From positions 41,915 to 105,914 of the forward strand of contig JAYWLB010000081.1 of the NCBI GenBank assembly GCA_035967665.1: DNA of 64,000 nucleotides, given 5' to 3'. Below, one piece after another: positions 24,345-33,485 of the stretch. Origin of the DNA: Arctic95D-9 sp035967665. GTDB lineage: Bacteria > Verrucomicrobiota > Verrucomicrobiia > Verrucomicrobiales > DEV007. The position numbers and the translations under genes were made by a program. A model generated the notes under the pieces. That model was not told where the DNA came from, made no database searches, and was given only the letters and a program-made list of their open reading frames with translations. Every line of letters starts with the position of its first letter. Position 1 is the first letter of the stretch.

Positions 24345-26687
24345 ATGATGTCGCTGCGCCCATACACATCTATATTCTTTGCCGCTACCATCGTGCATGG
24401 ACTGACATTCATGCCCCTGTTCGCCAGGGAAGTAACGCCAGAGCAACGCGACTTTTTCGAAAAGAAAATCAGACCCGCACTGGTCGAAAACTGCTTCAAG
24501 TGCCACGCTTCCGACTCAGAGAAAATCGGGGGCAAACTGCTTCTCGATTCTCCGGAGGCTTTGCTCAAAGGAGGAGAATCGGGGCCTCCCATCATCGCAG
24601 GCAATCCCGGAGAGAGCCTTCTCATTGAGTCACTCTCCCACAAATCCGATCTCGCAATGCCGCCGAAGAAGCCGCTCCCGGAACCGGTCATTGCCGACTT
24701 CGTGAAATGGATTGCGATGGGCGCTCCCGATCCCCGCGAACCGGGAACACTCCTTTCAGAGGACTACGCGAAGCGCGACTATGAGGAAGGTTCGCTCTGG
24801 GCTCTGCAACCTCCCGGAACGCCATCTCTCCCCGACGCAGACAAAAGCGAATGGCCCCGCACCGCGATTGATCACTTCACCTTCGCGATGATGAAGAGCA
24901 AAGGGCTCAGTCCGGCTCTCGATGCCCCGCCGGAGGTATTGCTTCGACGCCTCCACTTTGACCTCACCGGATTGCCACCGACGCCCGCCGATCTCGACCT
25001 CTTTCGCGCAAGCTACCTCATAGATCCTGACAAAGCCATTTCAACGCTGGTCGATGAACTCCTCGACTCACCGCATTTCGGTGAGCACTGGGGACGGCAC
25101 TGGCTCGATGTCGCTCGCTATGCGGAATCAAACGGCAACGACGGTCTCAGCCGGAACCCCACCTTCCCCCACGCCTGGCGCTACCGGGACTATGTCATTG
25201 AATCGTTCAACAACGACACTCCCTACGATCAATTTCTAACCGAACAAATCGCAGGCGACCTTCTCCCGCATTCGACTCCGGAAGAACGTGATCGAAATCT
25301 CATTGCGACCGGTTTTCTCGCGCTGGGCGCAAAACCGGCCAAGGCGATGAATGACAATTTCGCGATGGATGTCGTCGCCGATCAAATCGAAGTGATCGGC
25401 AACGGCATTCTTGGAATCAGCATCGCCTGCGCCCGCTGCCACGACCACAAATTCGATCCCATTTCGGCGAAGGACTACTATGCCATGGCGGGGTTTTTCA
25501 CCTCATCGAATACGATGTGGGGACTCGCAGGGAACGAAGGACTCACCGCGCCACCGACCGATCTCCACGTGCTGGAAAGCGCACCGAAAAGCTTCCCCCC
25601 GGTCGACTTCGTCGAGACCGTCGTGCTTCTCCAATCGAACACCGGCAAGCCGAAACCAATTCCCGCGCCGCCCTGGCCGAAAGGAACCCCTCTCGCCATG
25701 GGTGTGAAGGAAGGCAAAGCCCCGGGTGATTGCCGCCTCAATATCAAGGGTGAATCAAAGAAGCTCGGCGCACCGGTTCCGCGGGGATTTCCGGAGGCGA
25801 TTCCCGGCCCCTCACACCTTTCCATCCCCGCTGACAGGAGCGGGCGCGCAGAACTCGCGCAATGGATCACTCATCCTGACAATCCGCTCACCGCTCGGGT
25901 TATCGCGAACCGGATTTGGCAGCATCTTTTCGGCGGGGGCATCGTCGCGACACCGAACGACTTCGGCGTCTATGGAGAACGTCCCACTCATCCGGAGCTG
26001 CTCGACTACCTCGCGATCGATCTCGTGGAAAACCAATGGTCGATGAAGGAGTTGATTCGAAAAATCGTTCTCAGCCGGACCTATCAACTGAGCAGCACAC
26101 CGGGCACAGAGGCCGGAGCCGTCGATACGGAGAATCAGTGGCTCTCCTATCACAGTCGTCGCCGCCTCGCTGCGGAATCACTGCGGGACAGCATTTTAAA
26201 AGTGAGCGGACAGCTTGATCCACTTCCCGGTGAAGGCTCCCTGATTCGTCACCGCGACATCCTCGTGAACCTTGGCGGCAATCTTCACGAGCCATCCAAC
26301 CACCGGAGCATTTACCTTTGCTACCTGCGCGGCTCGATGCCTTCGGAAATCGCCGCCTTTGACCTGCCCGGTTTTCTCAAAAGCGAAGGCAGAAGAACCG
26401 TCAGCACCATTCCCGGCCAGGCGCTCTTTCTCTACAACCATGACCTCGTCATCGAACAGTCCTCGATCCTCGCAGAACGCCTTCTCGGCGAGGAAAATGC
26501 GACCGACGAAAATCGCGCTGAGCATCTCTACAAAGAGGTTCTCCTGCGTGCACCCGATCCGGAGGAACTCTACCGGGCGCTCGAATTCGTTCAGCTGAGT
26601 TCCGACGACCTTCACTCAAAAGAGTCAGCGTGGGCCGCACTCGCACAGGCTCTCTTTATGACAAACGAGTTTCGCTACATCGACTGA
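24345..26687 (+). CDS. PSCyt1-DUF1549-DUF1553 (PSD1) protein
   Basis: About 780 residues from the ATG at 24345; a TTG at 24303 gives a longer, less convincing start. A signal peptide is followed by a planctomycete-type cytochrome c domain with one haem site CFKCH (Cys50-His54) and KSDLAMPPKKPL supplying a possible Met ligand. DUF1549 begins at about residue 155 with WPRTAIDHFTFAMM and LRRLHFDLTGLPPTP, including HWGRHWLDVARYAESNG; it contains CARCHDHKFDPIS, a conserved CxxCH of this family. DUF1553 covers the C-terminal part (ELAQWITHPDNPLTARVIANR, LVENQWSMKELIRKIVLS, GQALFLYN). Such genes are almost confined to PVC and related bacteria and pair with DUF1501 genes, as here. Function is not established. 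Confidence 0.92.
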   Translation: MMSLRPYTSIFFAATIVHGLTFMPLFAREVTPEQRDFFEKKIRPALVENCFKCHASDSEKIGGKLLLDSPEALLKGGESGPPIIAGNPGESLLIESLSHKSDLAMPPKKPLPEPVIADFVKWIAMGAPDPREPGTLLSEDYAKRDYEEGSLWALQPPGTPSLPDADKSEWPRTAIDHFTFAMMKSKGLSPALDAPPEVLLRRLHFDLTGLPPTPADLDLFRASYLIDPDKAISTLVDELLDSPHFGEHWGRHWLDVARYAESNGNDGLSRNPTFPHAWRYRDYVIESFNNDTPYDQFLTEQIAGDLLPHSTPEERDRNLIATGFLALGAKPAKAMNDNFAMDVVADQIEVIGNGILGISIACARCHDHKFDPISAKDYYAMAGFFTSSNTMWGLAGNEGLTAPPTDLHVLESAPKSFPPVDFVETVVLLQSNTGKPKPIPAPPWPKGTPLAMGVKEGKAPGDCRLNIKGESKKLGAPVPRGFPEAIPGPSHLSIPADRSGRAELAQWITHPDNPLTARVIANRIWQHLFGGGIVATPNDFGVYGERPTHPELLDYLAIDLVENQWSMKELIRKIVLSRTYQLSSTPGTEAGAVDTENQWLSYHSRRRLAAESLRDSILKVSGQLDPLPGEGSLIRHRDILVNLGGNLHEPSNHRSIYLCYLRGSMPSEIAAFDLPGFLKSEGRRTVSTIPGQALFLYNHDLVIEQSSILAERLLGEENATDENRAEHLYKEVLLRAPDPEELYRALEFVQLSSDDLHSKESAWAALAQALFMTNEFRYID

Positions 26688-26702
26688 TTGCCCCGCCCTG
26701 AC

Positions 26703-28025
26703 ATGACCACCTTTTCACGACGTGACATCCTAAGACAAAGTGCATTCGGCTTCGGCTCACTCGCCTTCTCGGCGATCGCCAGCGAGTCGGGAGCGATCCC
26801 CCGTTTGCGGGCACGCGCGAAGCGGGTCATTTTCCTCTGCATGAGCGGCGGCCCCGCCCAGCTCGACACCTTTGACTACAAACCGCAAACCGGCAAAAAG
26901 CCCCACCCCGGTTCAGTTTACGAATTTTCGCAACACGGCGAAAGCGGGCTTTATATCTCCGAGCTGATGCCTGAAACGGCGAAACACGCCGACAAACTGT
27001 GTCTCCTTAACGGGATGCACGCCGACACCGGAATTCACGCACAATCCTTCCTCCAACTGCACACCGGCGACAGACTTCGCGAGCGCCCCAGCCTCGGTTC
27101 GTGGATCAACTACGGCCTGGGATCCGAGAATCAAAACCTCCCCGGATTTATCAGCCTGAACACCTCGAAGCCATCGGTCTACTCGAGCAGTTTCCTTCCC
27201 TCAATCCATAACGGTACTCCCATCGGGGTGAACGGGGAGAACATGAACACCGCCTCGATCAACAATATCCAAAGCGATCACCTTCCCCTCGCCGTGAAAC
27301 GACGTCAGCTCGATTTTACCCAGTTCATGAATCACAATCATCGCTCGGCGAGACCTCACGATTCAAAACTGGAAAGCGTCATCGAATCCATGGAGCTGGG
27401 ATTCAATATGCAGATGACGGCCCCGGGACTTCTCGACCTTTCCACCGAATCAAAAGCAACCCTCGAGCGCTACCGCGTCGGAATGCAGTCCGGCCCCGTC
27501 GGCACCTGCAAATCAACTGATTTCGGTCGCCAGTGTCTCCTCGCTCGGCGCTTTGCCGAAGCGGGCGTCCGCTTTATCGAAGTGAACCACGGAAGCTGGG
27601 ATCAGCACAAAAATCACCGGCGCGACCTCGAAGCGAACTGCGCCGCGACCGACGGGCCGATCGGCGCCCTCCTCGAAGACCTCGATCAGCGCGGCCTCCT
27701 TGAGGACACCCTCGTCGTCTGGGGCGGTGAATTCGGACGCCCCGGATTGACTCCGGGCAATGGCAAAGATGAAACCGGTCACAACGCAAAGGGATTCACT
27801 TTCTGGTTGGCCGGAGGAGGCGTCAAAGGCGGCCACGTCCACGGCGCCACCGACGAAACCGGAGCTCGCGCCGTCGACGGTCAGGTTCACTTCCGCGACC
27901 TCCACGCGACGATCCTTCACCTCATGGGACTGCCTGCCAATGATCTGAAATTCCAACACGCCGGACGCGAGCACCGTCTCACCGGCCCCGAGGGCGGAAA
28001 AGTCGCCCACGAGATTTTCGCGTGA
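26703..28025 (+). CDS. Tat-exported DUF1501 protein
   Basis: About 440 residues from the ATG at 26703; a TTG directly after the previous stop is an alternative. The N-terminus MTTFSRRDILRQSAFGFGSL carries a twin-arginine signal. The body has the DUF1501 hallmarks VIFLCMSGGPAQLDTFDYKP, SFLQLHTGDR, FAEAGVRFIEVNHGSWDQH, and TLVVWGGEFGRPGLTPGNGKD followed by GHNAKGFTFWLAGGGVKGG, which relate it to the alkaline-phosphatase/sulfatase superfamily fold. It is made from the same transcript as the DUF1553 protein (15 nt gap), its usual partner in PVC bacteria. The substrate is unknown. Confidence 0.92.
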   Translation: MTTFSRRDILRQSAFGFGSLAFSAIASESGAIPRLRARAKRVIFLCMSGGPAQLDTFDYKPQTGKKPHPGSVYEFSQHGESGLYISELMPETAKHADKLCLLNGMHADTGIHAQSFLQLHTGDRLRERPSLGSWINYGLGSENQNLPGFISLNTSKPSVYSSSFLPSIHNGTPIGVNGENMNTASINNIQSDHLPLAVKRRQLDFTQFMNHNHRSARPHDSKLESVIESMELGFNMQMTAPGLLDLSTESKATLERYRVGMQSGPVGTCKSTDFGRQCLLARRFAEAGVRFIEVNHGSWDQHKNHRRDLEANCAATDGPIGALLEDLDQRGLLEDTLVVWGGEFGRPGLTPGNGKDETGHNAKGFTFWLAGGGVKGGHVHGATDETGARAVDGQVHFRDLHATILHLMGLPANDLKFQHAGREHRLTGPEGGKVAHEIFA

Positions 28026-28045
28026 TCGCATTCGATCTACAGATC

Positions 28046-28081
28046 ACCGGACCGCCGGACCGCCGGACCGCCGGACCGCCG
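28046..28081. repeat. Tandem octamer repeat, unit ACCGCCGG
   Basis: Nearly four head-to-tail copies of ACCGCCGG (28051-28080), with a partial unit before them, lie 20-55 nt after the DUF1501 stop codon. Each unit contains the palindromic CCGG step but no larger stem. It may be a slipped-strand microsatellite or a degenerate terminator substitute. Confidence 0.75.
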
Positions 28082-28129
28082 CGAAACCACCGGCTAATTT
28101 CTACACGAGCCTCCAGCTCTTCCCGCCCC

Positions 28130-28879
28130 CTACAGCATTCTCGCAATCGCCGTTCCGATCAGCCCCGGCCAGAGCCCCGCGACATAGTAGATATTCATCG
28201 GCTGCTTTCTGTCCCTCAGCCAGAAGAACAGCGCAACCACAGCAAGAACGAGGAGAGCCACGAGATCAAACCCGAGATCGCCTCGCGAAAGATTAACAAA
28301 GATCGCGGCAGAGAGGACCGCACCATTGAGAATACAGATTGCGAGATCAATCCGGGACAAGCGGGTTTGAAACGGATTCGCAGCCTGCCACAACAGCATC
28401 ACGATATTGAGAGCGATGAAAGCCCCGAAGAAAACCCAGTGGGAAAAATCGTCATCATTGTAGCGAATCACTTCCCGAAAGACAGGATCGATCGCCTCAC
28501 GGGATTTGGCGAGAAAGCTCAGGTAGTTCCCCAGTTCGTGAACACCGTATCCCGCCCCGAGAAAGTAGACCGCAATGACGAAAAGAATATCCACCCAGCC
28601 CCACTGCGTCTTTCCCACTTTCAGTAAGACCTGACGAAATCCGATCGCTACCAGTACCGTCAGCGGCGGAAAAACCATGAGATGATTAAAATCCCGCCAG
28701 CGGAGAAACTGATTTGCAGCAACCGGTCCTGACGAGAAATCGGTCAGTCGATTCAACGAAGCAACGATCAAAATCAAAGTCTGCGTGATCAGAAGGAGCC
28801 CGATCCATCGCTGATATTTGGCTTCGTTAGTATGTTTATTCAATTCCATCAAAACGGATTCATCGTTCCTTCCATTCAT
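28130..28879 (-). CDS. Polytopic membrane protein of unknown function
   Basis: A 249-residue protein with six or seven hydrophobic helices: WIGLLLITQTLILIVASLN, LMVFPPLTVLVAIGFRQVL, WVDILFVIAVYFLGAGYGV, WVFFGAFIALNIVMLLWQA, IDLAICILNGAVLSAAIFV, LVALLVLAVVALFFWL and a weaker last one. GAGYGVHELGNYLSFL and YNDDDFSHWVFFGAFI contain histidines and acids at membrane boundaries that could bind a metal or haem, but I recognise no family. It is encoded alone, convergent with the DUF1501 gene and divergent from the second sulfatase gene. An internal Met at residue 11 is an alternative start. Confidence 0.65.
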   Translation of the reverse strand: MNGRNDESVLMELNKHTNEAKYQRWIGLLLITQTLILIVASLNRLTDFSSGPVAANQFLRWRDFNHLMVFPPLTVLVAIGFRQVLLKVGKTQWGWVDILFVIAVYFLGAGYGVHELGNYLSFLAKSREAIDPVFREVIRYNDDDFSHWVFFGAFIALNIVMLLWQAANPFQTRLSRIDLAICILNGAVLSAAIFVNLSRGDLGFDLVALLVLAVVALFFWLRDRKQPMNIYYVAGLWPGLIGTAIARML

Positions 28880-28991
28880 TTATCAAAACCGCAACCACGC
28901 CTTTTGAAACGCGGGTAGCTCCCCCTAATCTGAAGATGACAAGCCCTTTATCGATATGCTAAAGTCGCCGCCCCATCCACCGTTTTCGCCC

Positions 28992-30440
28992 ATGCTACGT
29001 TTTCTTTTATCACTATCTCTCGCTCTACTCACCCCTGCCTTCACCACCGCAGAGGAACGCCCGCCGAATGTCATTCTAATCCTCGTCGATGACATGGGCT
29101 GGATGGATCTGAGCTGTCAGGGCTCGGATTTCTATGAAACGCCCAATATTGACCGGCTTGCGAATGAAGGTGTCAGGTTCACGAACGGTTACGCCTCCTG
29201 CGCGGTCTGCTCCCCGACCCGTGCCGCCGTGCAAACGGGGCGCTACCCGCACCGCATCGGCGTGACCGACTGGATTCGCTCCCGATTTCAACGCGGAGGG
29301 ATGGGAACGCCTGACGCGAATCCGACCGAATACGTCGGCTCTCCGAAGAACGAACTCCTCTGCCCTCCCAATCCATTCTGGATGGAGCACGATGAAATCA
29401 CCGTAGCGGAAGCACTCGGCGCGGCGATGAACTACGAATCAGCCTACATTGGAAAATGGCACCTCGGAGATCCTGACTGGTATCCCACCAAGCAGGGATT
29501 CACCGTGAACCTCGGAGGCTGTGACTACGGCCAGCCACCGAACTATTTTGATCCCTACAATCAGCCGAAAGGGAAACACGAGTCCCTCCGTGAAGGCATC
29601 CCCTTCCTTCCCGGACGAAAAAAAGGCGAATTCCTCACCCACCGCGAGGGCGACGAAGCACTCAACCTGATCCGCCAGTGGAAAGACGAACCTTTCTTCA
29701 TTCAACTTTCACACTACGCGGTGCACACGCCTATCCAGGCGATTCCCGAAGTCGCAGCCAAATACGAAAGAGAAGGCAAATCCGAAGCCAACGCCAAGTA
29801 CGCCGCGATGGTCGAATCAGTCGATGACTCCACCGGCGCGATTCTGGATTTGCTGGATGAATTGAAACTTTCTGAAAACACACTCGTGATTTTCACCAGT
29901 GACAATGGTGGGCTCGACAACAAAGGCAATCCCACCGACAACGCCCCGCTTCGCAGCGGAAAAGGCTACCCTCATGAGGGCGGGATTCGCGTTCCTCTCC
30001 TCGTTCGCTGGACCGGCAGAATTCCGGCGGCAGTCACCTCCGATATGCCGGCCAGCTCGATTGACCTTTTCCCAACAATCCTCGACGCCGCGAGCGTTCC
30101 CCTCCCCACTGACCGGACCATCGACGGCAAATCGCTGCTTCCCCACCTCGTCAGTGGCGGAAAAATACGATTGGAGCGCGATGAAATAATCTGGCATTTC
30201 CCCCACTACCGTCATGCCCCCGGACCCTACTCCATCATTCGCAAAGGCGACTGGAAGCTGATCAAACACTGGGTGGGAAGCTATGAACTGTATGATCTCG
30301 CCAAAGATCTCCCCGAAGAAACCGATCTGTCGGAAAAGCTCCCCGACAAAGTGAAAGAACTCAATGCATTGCTGCTCGACGCTCTCGCCGAGCAGGAAGC
30401 CAAGCTTCCGGTGGAGAATCCTGAGTTTGTGAAGAAGTAG
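28992..30440 (+). CDS. Exported arylsulfatase-type sulfatase
   Basis: About 482 residues from the ATG at 28992, which starts a clean signal peptide (LRFLLSLSLALLTPAFTTA); an ATG at 28956 adds 12 residues. The formylglycine motif is canonical: CSPTRAAVQTG with Cys73. Metal ligands lie in NVILILVDDMGWMDL and LVIFTSDNGGL; IGKWHLG and HYAVHTPIQ are further family motifs. It should cleave sulfate esters in the periplasm after activation by a formylglycine-generating or anSME enzyme, which is not encoded in the window. It is monocistronic, with its end only 13 nt from the convergent dehydrogenase gene. Confidence 0.93.
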   Translation: MLRFLLSLSLALLTPAFTTAEERPPNVILILVDDMGWMDLSCQGSDFYETPNIDRLANEGVRFTNGYASCAVCSPTRAAVQTGRYPHRIGVTDWIRSRFQRGGMGTPDANPTEYVGSPKNELLCPPNPFWMEHDEITVAEALGAAMNYESAYIGKWHLGDPDWYPTKQGFTVNLGGCDYGQPPNYFDPYNQPKGKHESLREGIPFLPGRKKGEFLTHREGDEALNLIRQWKDEPFFIQLSHYAVHTPIQAIPEVAAKYEREGKSEANAKYAAMVESVDDSTGAILDLLDELKLSENTLVIFTSDNGGLDNKGNPTDNAPLRSGKGYPHEGGIRVPLLVRWTGRIPAAVTSDMPASSIDLFPTILDAASVPLPTDRTIDGKSLLPHLVSGGKIRLERDEIIWHFPHYRHAPGPYSIIRKGDWKLIKHWVGSYELYDLAKDLPEETDLSEKLPDKVKELNALLLDALAEQEAKLPVENPEFVKK

Positions 30441-30453
30441 GAACCGGAACCCT

Positions 30454-31365
30454 TCACCCCCGGTTTTTCCAATCGACGCCGCTCATGGACGCGAGCGCGA
30501 GCTGAAGCGCGTGGGTCCCGTCGCGTCCATGCCCCTGCGCCTTGAGTGCGAGATAGAGCTGGTGCGCGAGCGCGAGTCCGGGAAGCGAGAGGTTCATCCG
30601 CTTTGCTTCGTCGAGTGCAATTCCCATGTCCTTGATGAAATGCTCAACGAAAAAGCCGGGATCGAAATTGTTCTCCATGATTCGCGGGCCGAGGTTCGAA
30701 AGGGACCAGCTCCCCGCCGCACCGGAACCGACCGATTGGAGAACGGTGGGCAAATCGAGCCCGGCGCGGTGCGCGTACAACAATGCCTCACACACCCCTA
30801 TCATGTTGGTTGCAATCAAAGTCTGATTGACCATTTTAGTGTGCTGCCCTGCCCCGGCTCCGCCCTGGTGAACGACGGTTTTCCCCATCGCATTCCAACA
30901 GGGAGCGAGCGCCTCAACGACGGCCGCATCGCCGCCTATCATGATGGAAAGCGCCGCGTTCCTCGCTCCGATATCGCCGCCGGATACAGGCGCATCGATT
31001 GCATGAACGCCTGACTTTTTCGCGGCCTCATCAATTTCAACAGCGAGGGAAGGTTCGCTCGTCGTCATGTCTACAATGACCGCTCCCCCGGAAGCTCCTG
31101 CGAGAACACCGTCTTCGCCAAGAATCACTTCACGCACATCTGACGGAAAGCCAACGATGGAAAACACCACGTCGGACTGCTCTGCAACCGCCCGTGGCGT
31201 CGCCGCCCAAACAGCCCCCTTCTCGACAAGAGGCGCCGCCTTTTCCTTTGTCCTTGAATAGACTGTTGCTTCAAAGCCGGCATCGATCAAATGACCACAC
31301 ATGCTCGATCCCATCACGCCGGTTCCAATCCAGCCAATTCTCGTTTTACCGGGTTCAATATTCAT
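30454..31365 (-). CDS. 3-hydroxyisobutyrate dehydrogenase-family NAD(P)-dependent oxidoreductase
   Basis: A 303-residue cytosolic beta-hydroxyacid dehydrogenase. The Rossmann motif is GTGVMG (14-19), followed by VDMTTSEPS, the substrate-binding DAPVSGGDIGA, and the catalytic region GAGQHTKMVNQTLIATNMIG with Lys177 and Asn180. Members oxidise or reduce 3-hydroxyisobutyrate, tartronate semialdehyde or related C3-C4 acids. Close to the xylonate dehydratase and keto-deoxy-pentonate dehydratase genes it may act on a sugar-acid intermediate, but it is on the opposite strand and separately transcribed. Confidence 0.9.
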   Translation of the reverse strand: MNIEPGKTRIGWIGTGVMGSSMCGHLIDAGFEATVYSRTKEKAAPLVEKGAVWAATPRAVAEQSDVVFSIVGFPSDVREVILGEDGVLAGASGGAVIVDMTTSEPSLAVEIDEAAKKSGVHAIDAPVSGGDIGARNAALSIMIGGDAAVVEALAPCWNAMGKTVVHQGGAGAGQHTKMVNQTLIATNMIGVCEALLYAHRAGLDLPTVLQSVGSGAAGSWSLSNLGPRIMENNFDPGFFVEHFIKDMGIALDEAKRMNLSLPGLALAHQLYLALKAQGHGRDGTHALQLALASMSGVDWKNRG

Positions 31366-31385
31366 TTTTCTCTTTTTTCTAACAG

Positions 31386-31425
31386 CACAAAAAAAACGGC
31401 CGATTTCTCAAAGAAGCCGGCCGTT
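31386..31425 (-). terminator. Rho-independent terminator
   Basis: Perfect 8-bp stem AACGGCCG (31395-31402) with CGGCCGTT (31418-31425) and, on the minus strand, a U-tract from the A-run at 31388-31396. It ends the NlpC/P60-glycine-zipper transcript and lies just upstream of the dehydrogenase gene. Confidence 0.8.
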
Positions 31426-31465
31426 GTATCATTTTCCCGATAGCACGGGAAGTGAATATTAAAGG

Positions 31466-31801
31466 TTAGTAACCGCGGTAGCGATTGTTGCCACGACGGT
31501 TGTAGTCATGCTCATTGTAACCGCGGCTATTGTGGTAGCCGTGGTTATTGTGTCGATGATTGTTGTGATGCTGCGGACCGTAGTAGTTGCGTTCACGGCT
31601 CGATCCGATTGCACCACCGGCGAGACCGCCAATAGCTCCTCCGATCAGGGCACCTTCAGCACGATTTCCGCGACCGCCGGCGAGAGCGCCAATAGCAGCA
31701 CCAGCGGCCGCACCTGTTCCTGCGCCGCGCTGAGTTGGCGAGCAACCAACGAAAGAAAGAGACGAGACGACTAGAATTCCAAGGATGAGGGTTTTCTTCA
31801 T
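31466..31801 (-). CDS. Glycine-zipper lipoprotein
   Basis: A 111-residue small lipoprotein. A signal peptide ends in the lipobox LSFVGC (Cys20). The middle (about 26-68) is a glycine-zipper membrane-association region, GAGTGAAAGAAIGALAGG then GALIGGAIGGLAGGAIG. The C-terminal third is low-complexity and rich in His, Asn, Tyr and Arg (HHNNHRHNNHGYHN). Glycine-zipper lipoproteins associate with or oligomerise in the outer membrane. Its start overlaps the NlpC/P60 stop by 4 nt (ATGA), so the two are translationally coupled. Confidence 0.88.
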   Translation of the reverse strand: MKKTLILGILVVSSLSFVGCSPTQRGAGTGAAAGAAIGALAGGRGNRAEGALIGGAIGGLAGGAIGSSRERNYYGPQHHNNHRHNNHGYHNSRGYNEHDYNRRGNNRYRGY

Positions 31802-32535
31802 TGGACAGAATTCTCGTGTTTTTTGAAGAGGAATTCAAGTGCCGATTTGATCACCTTCTTTTTCTCAGGAGCGGTCTCAACGGAGGCGGATGTGCTTTCC
31901 TCATCTTTAACCAATCCGGGGATGGGACCATATCCGACGAATTTGGCTTTGCTCGATTTTGGCGGAACTCTCCAGTCGAAAACACTCACCCCGTGGATTC
32001 GCTTTCCCCGATAACGCCTCCCACTGCTCGCGCCGAATACGACGCCCTTGCCGTCTTTCTTCAAAGTCCCCAGATAGACCATGACGTGAGAGATCGGAGG
32101 GACCCGTCCCTTCGTCACATCGGTGCCTACCCAGAAGAGAAGATCGCCCGGCTTCAGTTCGGAAAAAACAGAATCGGTAGTTTCAGTGACTCCGGGAGTC
32201 TCAATAAGATTTCCACTGTCTTTGACCCAATGATACATTCCGTAGGAACTGCGCGGAACCTCACCCTCAGCCATCAGGGTCAACGTATGCTGAACGGTGC
32301 CTGAACAATCCATCCCCCGATTCGCAGGTGAATTCGAACCGTAGGTGTAGGAAAGCTTTTTCTTAGTCAGCGCGAGTGCCTTGTCGATCAGTTCCTTCAC
32401 CGACTCGGGTTGGCTCTCGTATTCAACGAGATCTGACGAATCGATCGTCGCGACCGAAGCGGACTCCCCATAGCCGCTCGATAGAGTCAACAGGGTTAAG
32501 GCTATGATCCAACAGGGTATGGTCAGAGAATTCAC
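31798..32535 (-). CDS. NlpC/P60-family cell-wall hydrolase
   Basis: A 245-residue exported protein starting at a GTG, with a signal peptide (about 1-23). The catalytic cysteine is in MDCSGTVQHTL (Cys77), preceded by YTYGSNSPANRG, and the histidine is in ISHVMVYLG (His150); KPGDLLFW is the usual segment between them. It resembles D-glutamyl-L-diamino acid endopeptidases that cut peptidoglycan stem peptides. The C-terminal ~50 residues are charged and Lys/Glu-rich (APEKKKVIKSALEFLFKKH). It is co-transcribed with the glycine-zipper lipoprotein gene. Confidence 0.9.
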   Translation of the reverse strand: MNSLTIPCWIIALTLLTLSSGYGESASVATIDSSDLVEYESQPESVKELIDKALALTKKKLSYTYGSNSPANRGMDCSGTVQHTLTLMAEGEVPRSSYGMYHWVKDSGNLIETPGVTETTDSVFSELKPGDLLFWVGTDVTKGRVPPISHVMVYLGTLKKDGKGVVFGASSGRRYRGKRIHGVSVFDWRVPPKSSKAKFVGYGPIPGLVKDEESTSASVETAPEKKKVIKSALEFLFKKHENSVQ

Positions 32536-32610
32536 CCGTCAGCCTAATCCCAATCACTGAAACACTCAACTACGTCCTCTTGAGTGCTGGAAGACTCCCC
32601 GCTTTTCGGT

Positions 32611-33474
32611 ATGATTCGCGCTATGGCATTTCGCATCTTTCGCAGTCACGAGGCGGTATTCATCGAAAACACTGATTCCCCCGGCGTCTTTAAATACGTT
32701 CAACCGGGATTCTCTTTCGATGCCCTTTTCAGCTCTCCGCACCCTCACCAGTTCGTCTCCGACGCCTTTGAGGCCGCTTCAAATGGGGAACCGATGCATC
32801 GGGGAATCCCTCTTCAGGCTCCGATCGGCCAGCAGGAAGTCTGGGCCTCGGGAGTCACTTACTTCCGCAGCCGCACAGCCCGCATGGAGGAAGCTGAGTC
32901 TGCAGGAGGCGATGTCTTCTACGATAAAGTCTACGACGCTGAGCGTCCCGAGCTGTTCTTCAAATCCACCGCCGCCCGCGTTCGCGGTCATCTCGATCAT
33001 GTCGGGATCCGGCACGACTCGACCTGGGATGTGCCCGAACCCGAGTTTACTCTCGCGATCTCCAGCGACGGCGACATCTTCGGCTACACGATTGGCAACG
33101 ACATGAGCTCGCGTTCAATCGAAGGAGAAAACCCGCTCTACCTGCCACAGGCAAAAAGCTACACCGGGGCCTGCGCTCTCGGTCCGTGTCTCGTCGTGGG
33201 AGAAGCCGTTTCGCCTGACACGAGCATCAGCATCACTATCACCCGTGCAGGATCAGAGGTTTTCAGCGGGGAAACCGCAATTAACCAGATCAAACGCTCC
33301 TTCGAGGAACTCGCCGGCTTTCTCTTCCGCTGCAACAAATTCACCCACGGCGCCTACCTCATGACCGGGACAGGAATCGTGCCGGACTCGGATTTCACGC
33401 TTCAAGTGGATGACGAAGTATCCATTACCATCGACGGTATCGGAACTCTCACCAACACCGTTGAAAAAGTTTAG
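32611..33474 (+). CDS. FAH-family 2-keto-3-deoxy-pentonate dehydratase (probable)
   Basis: About 287 residues from the ATG at 32611; a GTG at 32584 and an ATG at 32623 are alternatives. It belongs to the fumarylacetoacetate hydrolase superfamily: QEVWASGVTYFRSRTARMEE, VYDAERPELFFKS, then VPEPEFTLAIS and GYTIGNDMSSRSIEGENPLY. The metal ligands are probably Glu143, Glu145 and Asp164. These segments are very like the haloarchaeal and Sulfolobus-type 2-keto-3-deoxy-xylonate/arabinonate dehydratases (from memory), which make alpha-ketoglutarate semialdehyde. It is 11 nt upstream of a D-xylonate dehydratase gene, which supports that role. Cytosolic. Confidence 0.82.
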   Translation: MIRAMAFRIFRSHEAVFIENTDSPGVFKYVQPGFSFDALFSSPHPHQFVSDAFEAASNGEPMHRGIPLQAPIGQQEVWASGVTYFRSRTARMEEAESAGGDVFYDKVYDAERPELFFKSTAARVRGHLDHVGIRHDSTWDVPEPEFTLAISSDGDIFGYTIGNDMSSRSIEGENPLYLPQAKSYTGACALGPCLVVGEAVSPDTSISITITRAGSEVFSGETAINQIKRSFEELAGFLFRCNKFTHGAYLMTGTGIVPDSDFTLQVDDEVSITIDGIGTLTNTVEKV

Positions 33475-33485
33475 GCACCGACACT

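Noticed and set aside
24210..24506. Upstream extension of the lactonase-family gene by 99 codons
   Set aside because: The extension has no conserved sequence and would move the clear signal peptide into the middle of the protein.
28046..28081. Tandem octamers as a possible CRISPR array
   Set aside because: The unit is only 8 bp with no spacers, and no cas genes are present.
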